Shown piece after piece: positions 61,051-64,000 of a DNA stretch of 64,000 nucleotides; positions within the stretch are counted from its first letter, which is position 1, and every line of letters begins with the position of its first letter. Position numbers and translations under genes: made by a program. Location: contig CAKSQO010000005.1 of the NCBI GenBank assembly GCA_934486615.1, forward strand, positions 83,825-147,824, given 5' to 3'. Source of the stretch: an uncultured Eubacteriales bacterium. GTDB taxonomy: Bacteria; Bacillota; Clostridia; Oscillospirales; Acutalibacteraceae. The notes under the pieces were generated by a model. That model saw only the letters and a program-made list of their open reading frames with translations, was not told where the DNA came from and did not search any database.

Positions 61051-61138
61051 GGAGAGGTATCGAAGCGGTCATAACGAGGCGGTCTTGAAAACCGTTTGGC
61101 CAAAAGCCACATGGGTTCGAATCCCATCCTCTCCGCCA
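61051..61138 (+). tRNA. tRNA-Ser (anticodon TGA)
   Basis: GGAGAGG (61051-61057) pairs with CCTCTCC (61128-61134), then G and an encoded CCA. Anticodon loop CT-TGA-AA between GCGGT and ACCGT stems. A long variable arm (class II) and the T-arm GGGTTCGAATCCC are present. Confidence 0.97.
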
Positions 61139-61190
61139 ACTTACAATTTCGGGCTCCAGCCTTTTACAGTGCATAAGCAGTTTACCGTTT

Positions 61191-61280
61191 GGAGAAATAC
61201 CCAAGTGGTGAAGGGGCTCCCCTGCTAAGGGAGTAGGTCGGGTAACCGGCGCGAGGGTTCAAATCCCTCTTTCTCCGCCA
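61191..61280 (+). tRNA. tRNA-Ser (anticodon GCT)
   Basis: GGAGAAA pairs with TTTCTCC (61270-61276), then G and CCA. Anticodon loop CT-GCT-AA between CTCCC and GGGAG. Long variable arm (TAGGTCGGGTAACCGGC). Its last 23 bases are repeated downstream at 61486 and 61714. Confidence 0.97.
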
Positions 61281-61801
61281 AAACAAGCCGACGTCCGTCA
61301 GGGCGGCGGCTTGTTTTACGTTTGAGCGGGGATTGAACCCGAGCGCCGAAAGGCGCGGGCAACGCCTGCGAGCGCCGCCGGCGGCGGATACAGCGAGCAG
61401 GGGTTGGCGCAGCGGTCGAAAAAATCGAGGAAAAGCGAAAGCCCGAGGATTTTTTCGGGCACCGCAAGAGGGGTTGCGAAGCAACTTCAAATCCCTCTTT
61501 TTCCGCCAAAACAAGCCGACGTCCGTCAGGGCGGCGGCTTGTTTTACGTTTGAGCGGGGATTGAACCCGAGCGCCGAAAGGCGCGGGCAACGCCTGCGAG
61601 CGCCGCCGGCGGCGGATACAGCGAGCAGGGGTTGGCGCAGCGGTCGAAAAAATCGAGGAAAAGCGGAAGCCCGAGGATTTTTTCGGGCACCGCAAGAGGG
61701 GTTGCAAAGCAACTTCAAATCCCTCTTTCTCCGCCAAAACAAGCCGACGTCCGTCAGGGCGGCGGCTTGTTTTACGTTTGAGCGTGGATTGAACCCGAGC
61801 G
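61258..61801. repeat. 228-bp tandem array carrying tRNA-Ser 3' ends
   Basis: Unit period is exactly 228 bp: starts at 61258, 61486 and 61714 (third copy truncated near 61801). Each starts with the last 23 nt of tRNA-Ser(GCT) including CCA (one mismatch in copy 2), followed by the AAAACAAGCCG/CGGCTTGTTTT terminator hairpin (first at 61280-61317). Units are almost identical. Long open frames on both strands here arise because 228 is a multiple of three; they are not genes. Confidence 0.92.
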
Positions 61802-61808
61802 GAATATG

Positions 61809-61835
61809 AAAAAGCGCTTTGTAAAGCGCTTTTTT
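61809..61835. terminator. Bidirectional terminator after the tandem array
   Basis: AAAAAGCGCTTT-GTA-AAGCGCTTTTT. The sequence from here to 61986 shows nothing else. Confidence 0.88.
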
Positions 61836-61986
61836 CGGTGAAATCCGTTCTGTCGAGCGGGAGAAAGCTGACTTCGGCAGGTGAAAGCGCTTGCACGTTG
61901 GAATTTGACTTGCAGTCGGGCATGGCATCATGCGGATTTTATATGCGCCGCGCTGCGCTCTTTTTAACAAATACGAATTTTTAATC

Positions 61987-62015
61987 TTGACAAATTTTCA
62001 ATGATTTTATAGTAT
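61987..62015 (+). promoter_or_regulatory. Promoter of the membrane zinc-ribbon gene
   Basis: TTGACA (61987-61992), 17-bp spacer, TAGTAT (62010-62015). A strong 5' UTR hairpin (CCTTGGGGAAAT/ATTTCCCCGAGG, 62039-62062) lies between promoter and gene. Confidence 0.75.
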
Positions 62016-62091
62016 GTTAATAAGGTATGTTTATATGCCTTGGGGAAATTATTTCCCCGAGGAGAATACGAAAGAAAAGAGAGGATATATT

Positions 62092-62700
62092 ATGAGCGCT
62101 TTAAATATGTTCCAACAGCTCGGTACATTCAGTATCATCGGCGGAGTTCTGGCGGTGGTGGCCACGATTTTGGCCTATGTGTTTATTGTTCCCGAAAGCC
62201 GCCGCGAAAAGCTCAATGCTTTCGGTAAATTCCTGCATGACACCTGCAATTTCAAGTATCTGATCGTGGAGAAGATTTTACAGGCGCTGTACATTTTTTT
62301 CACGGCGGATATTATCATTTTGGGCTTCTTCATGCTTTTTGCCGCACCTAAGGACTTCTTCGGCGTACGTCACTGGCTGGGCGGCTACGGAATTCTGATT
62401 ATGATTCTGGGACCGATCGTGATTCGACTCGCGTATGAGCTGCTGATGATGGCGGTTCTGCTGCTTAAGAACGTAATCTCTATCAACAACAAGCTCCGCA
62501 ACCGGAATGAAAATGAGAATAAAAGCGACGTTTTTGCCGCTCCGGACATGAGCGATCTGCGCCGGCAGTTTCAGGCTAAGGCGGCGCAGCCTCAGAATCC
62601 GCAGAGCGCGCCCGTATCGAACTTTTGCGGCAATTGCGGCTCTCCGCTGAATGCGGACGGCAAGTGCCCCAACTGCGACAACAATCAGCCGCAGGCTTAA
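62092..62700 (+). CDS. Membrane protein with C-terminal zinc ribbon, unknown function
   Basis: 202 aa from ATG 62092 (GAGAGG upstream). Three to four hydrophobic helices: IIGGVLAVVATILAYVFIV, ALYIFFTADIIILGFFMLFA, GGYGILIMILGPIVIRLAYE, LLMMAVLLLKNVI. After a polar linker the C-terminus has a zinc ribbon CGNCGSPLNADGKCPNCDNN (CxxC...CxxC). Zinc-ribbon membrane proteins of this type are common in Clostridia with no assigned role. A terminator follows. Confidence 0.8.
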   Translation: MSALNMFQQLGTFSIIGGVLAVVATILAYVFIVPESRREKLNAFGKFLHDTCNFKYLIVEKILQALYIFFTADIIILGFFMLFAAPKDFFGVRHWLGGYGILIMILGPIVIRLAYELLMMAVLLLKNVISINNKLRNRNENENKSDVFAAPDMSDLRRQFQAKAAQPQNPQSAPVSNFCGNCGSPLNADGKCPNCDNNQPQA

Positions 62701-62715
62701 GCGTAAAATAAGGCA

Positions 62716-62755
62716 ATGTCCCCGAACGGAAGCTGAAGCCGTTCGGGGGCATTTT
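62716..62755 (+). terminator. Terminator after the zinc-ribbon gene
   Basis: ATGTCCCCGAACGG pairs with CCGTTCGGGGGCAT (G-T allowed), then TTTTA. Confidence 0.9.
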
Positions 62756-62867
62756 ACGTTTACGCAAATTGAAATATTATTTGGATCGCGGCATAACAGC
62801 GTTATCAAATCAGCGGCGGCAAACTGCAAATTAAGATGATTGCCCAATAAAACGAAAGCGGTTTTTT

Positions 62868-63044
62868 ATGAATACAAAAGAAAAGTTGAATGAAAAAGGC
62901 GGAAGGCCGAAAATCATCAAACAGCTTGAACGCGAGGGAAAGCAGGGTAAGCGCTGCACGGCGATGATGCAGGATATTCCGTTGCTTGCGGCGGGCCTTG
63001 TTAAGCGATGCTGTGCGGATAATTCACCGTACATCTGCCCTTGA
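62868..63044 (+). CDS. Small open frame, doubtful gene
   Basis: 58 codons: MNTKEKLNEKGGRPKIIKQL, then a basic middle and PYICP at the end. No clear ribosome binding site and no recognised family. It may be a decayed gene fragment. Listed because it is the only open frame in the gap before the phosphatase. Confidence 0.25.
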   Translation: MNTKEKLNEKGGRPKIIKQLEREGKQGKRCTAMMQDIPLLAAGLVKRCCADNSPYICP

Positions 63045-63186
63045 CCGCATTTGCCGAAGCCTTTCTGCCTCTGCTCAACTGCGGATTGACACGGAGGAGT
63101 GCAGATGATACAATCAAATTAAAGCGGAATCGGCGGCGCTTCGGATAGCGCTTTTCAGCCGCCTTTTGAAAGGAAGCGTAACCCAA

Positions 63187-63906
63187 ATGCTGTTTTTTTA
63201 CGTTCGCCACGGCGATCCGATTTACTCTCCCGACGGTCTGACCCCGCTCGGGAGCAGACAGGCGGAGGCCGTTTCGCGCAGGCTGTGCCTGTTCGGACTT
63301 GACAAAATATACGCGTCGTCGTCCGAGCGCGCGAAGCTGACGGCGCAGCCGACGTGCGAGATCCTCGGCCTTGAGCCCGAGATACTCGACTGGTGTCACG
63401 AGGGCCATGCATGGCAGGAGCTTGCCGTGCCCGACGGCAAGGGCGGCCGACGCTGGATGTTTGAGCAGCCGCGCTTTGTGCGCCTTTTCGTCAGCGAGGA
63501 GGTACGCGCGCTCGGCCACCGCTGGTACGAGCACGAGGCGTTCGCCGAGAGCAAGGCCGCCGAGTCGATGGCGCGCATCGGACGCGGCTGCGACGAGCTG
63601 TTCTCGACCCTCGGCTACGACCACGACCGCGAGCGCCACGTCTACGTTGCGCGCGAGCCGAACGACAAGCGCGTCGCGCTCTTTGCGCATCAGGGCTTCG
63701 GGCTGGCGTTTTTAAGCTCGCTGCTCGACATACCGTACCCCGAAATGTCGACCCACTTCAATATGGGTCACTCGGGCGTGACGGTCATCGAGTTCAAGAC
63801 CGACGAGGACGGCCTGTGCGTGCCGAAGGTGCTGCAGCTTGCCAACGACTCGCATTTGTACAAGGCCGACCTGCCGCTTAAGTACAATAACGAGATCAGA
63901 TTTTAA
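63187..63906 (+). CDS. Histidine phosphatase superfamily protein
   Basis: 239 aa from ATG 63187 with AAAGGAAG upstream. The catalytic RHG motif is in LFFYVRHGDPIYSPDGLTPL, followed by the branch-II-like GSRQAEAVSRRL and YASSSERAKLTAQPTCEILG; a second His is in VALFAHQGFGLAFLSSL. Phosphoglycerate mutase-like fold; substrate unknown. GC-rich backbone codon use. Confidence 0.88.
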   Translation: MLFFYVRHGDPIYSPDGLTPLGSRQAEAVSRRLCLFGLDKIYASSSERAKLTAQPTCEILGLEPEILDWCHEGHAWQELAVPDGKGGRRWMFEQPRFVRLFVSEEVRALGHRWYEHEAFAESKAAESMARIGRGCDELFSTLGYDHDRERHVYVAREPNDKRVALFAHQGFGLAFLSSLLDIPYPEMSTHFNMGHSGVTVIEFKTDEDGLCVPKVLQLANDSHLYKADLPLKYNNEIRF

Positions 63907-63923
63907 TCCCCGCCGCCGCAAAA

Positions 63924-64000
63924 TTGAACAGCACCCCATTTGTTAGACAAGTATGATATACTATCTAACAAGAGGGGTGTTTTGTTATGCCAAAAGGAGT
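63924..64000 (+). mobile_element. Start of an IS3-type insertion sequence (cut by window edge)
   Basis: After the phosphatase the sequence turns AT-rich: TTGAACAGCACCCCATTTGT near 63925 resembles the end of IS3/IS150-group elements, and GAGGGGTG precedes an ATG at 63989 (MPKG...), a common start of orfA. Only 12 bases of the coding region are visible, so this is a guess from the leader. Confidence 0.4.

Noticed and set aside
60875..61204. N-terminal extension of purB to 61204
   Set aside because: It would read backwards through a tRNA-Ser gene and the purB promoter; the ATG at 60874 has a good ribosome binding site.
61182..61970. Long open frames on both strands over the tRNA-Ser array, with repeated peptide blocks
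   Set aside because: They arise because the 228-bp unit is a multiple of three; they run through a tRNA and terminators and have no ribosome binding site.

Overview
The window is a bacterial chromosome segment, most likely from a GC-rich gut member of the Firmicutes (Clostridia, Oscillospiraceae/Ruminococcaceae-like). The reasons are clear sigma-A promoters, AGGAGG-type ribosome binding sites, many GC-rich rho-independent terminators, an ANTAR-controlled nitrogen regulon, a type III glutamine synthetase and an archaeal-type split glutamate synthase. The backbone is GC-rich. About 42.36-57.88 kb is sharply AT-rich and foreign.

Region 1 (1-12.25 kb) handles nitrogen assimilation. The 5' part of carA is followed by an Amt-PII fusion and glnN on the minus strand. 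Divergently, on the plus strand, lie a three-gene glutamate synthase (GATase, FMN synthase, GXGXG), a ferredoxin and an FAD oxidoreductase, then a second glutamine synthetase and an ANTAR antiterminator. The leaders of glnN and of the glt operon both contain hairpins with A-N-N-G-N-N hexaloops that compete with terminators. That is the RNA target class of ANTAR proteins, so the last gene probably controls both transcription units.

Region 2 (12.25-42 kb) is mostly housekeeping. It holds a tandem-repeat array, then rpmG-secE-nusG-rplK-rplA-rplJ-rplL (with a SecE that carries a long extra membrane domain and an L10-leader attenuator). After that come an SGNH hydrolase and a six-hairpin glycosidase, a DUF1287 protein, an archaeal-type AspRS, tmcAL, ackA, gdhA, glyA, two tandem MATE exporters, trpS, an aminotransferase, a lipoprotein, nudF, an M14 peptidase, metG, a peptide-type solute-binding lipoprotein and a CAT/E2-fold protein lacking the catalytic His.

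Region 3 (42.36-57.88 kb) is an integrative mobilizable element inserted at the 3' end of guaA. The transfer/integration module is tnpV, a MobV relaxase, a RecA-like ATPase, a MobC-like protein, a tyrosine integrase and an excisionase-like HTH. The cargo is defence: an AIPR gene, a Gabija-like OLD nuclease plus UvrD helicase pair, and a restriction-modification cluster (C-type regulator, HNH nuclease, EVE-like plus PD-(D/E)XK fusion, two DNA methyltransferases, second regulator). An XRE repressor overlapping a HEPN-like gene sits at the right end. Three att-like sites and a duplicated tnpV 3' end show that the island grew by accretion and cassette exchange.

Region 4 (57.88-64 kb) contains guaA-purB, two tRNA-Ser genes, a 228-bp tandem array carrying tRNA-Ser 3' ends, a membrane zinc-ribbon protein, a histidine phosphatase and what looks like the start of an IS3-type element at the edge.

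All calls come from reading the sequence; no database search was possible.
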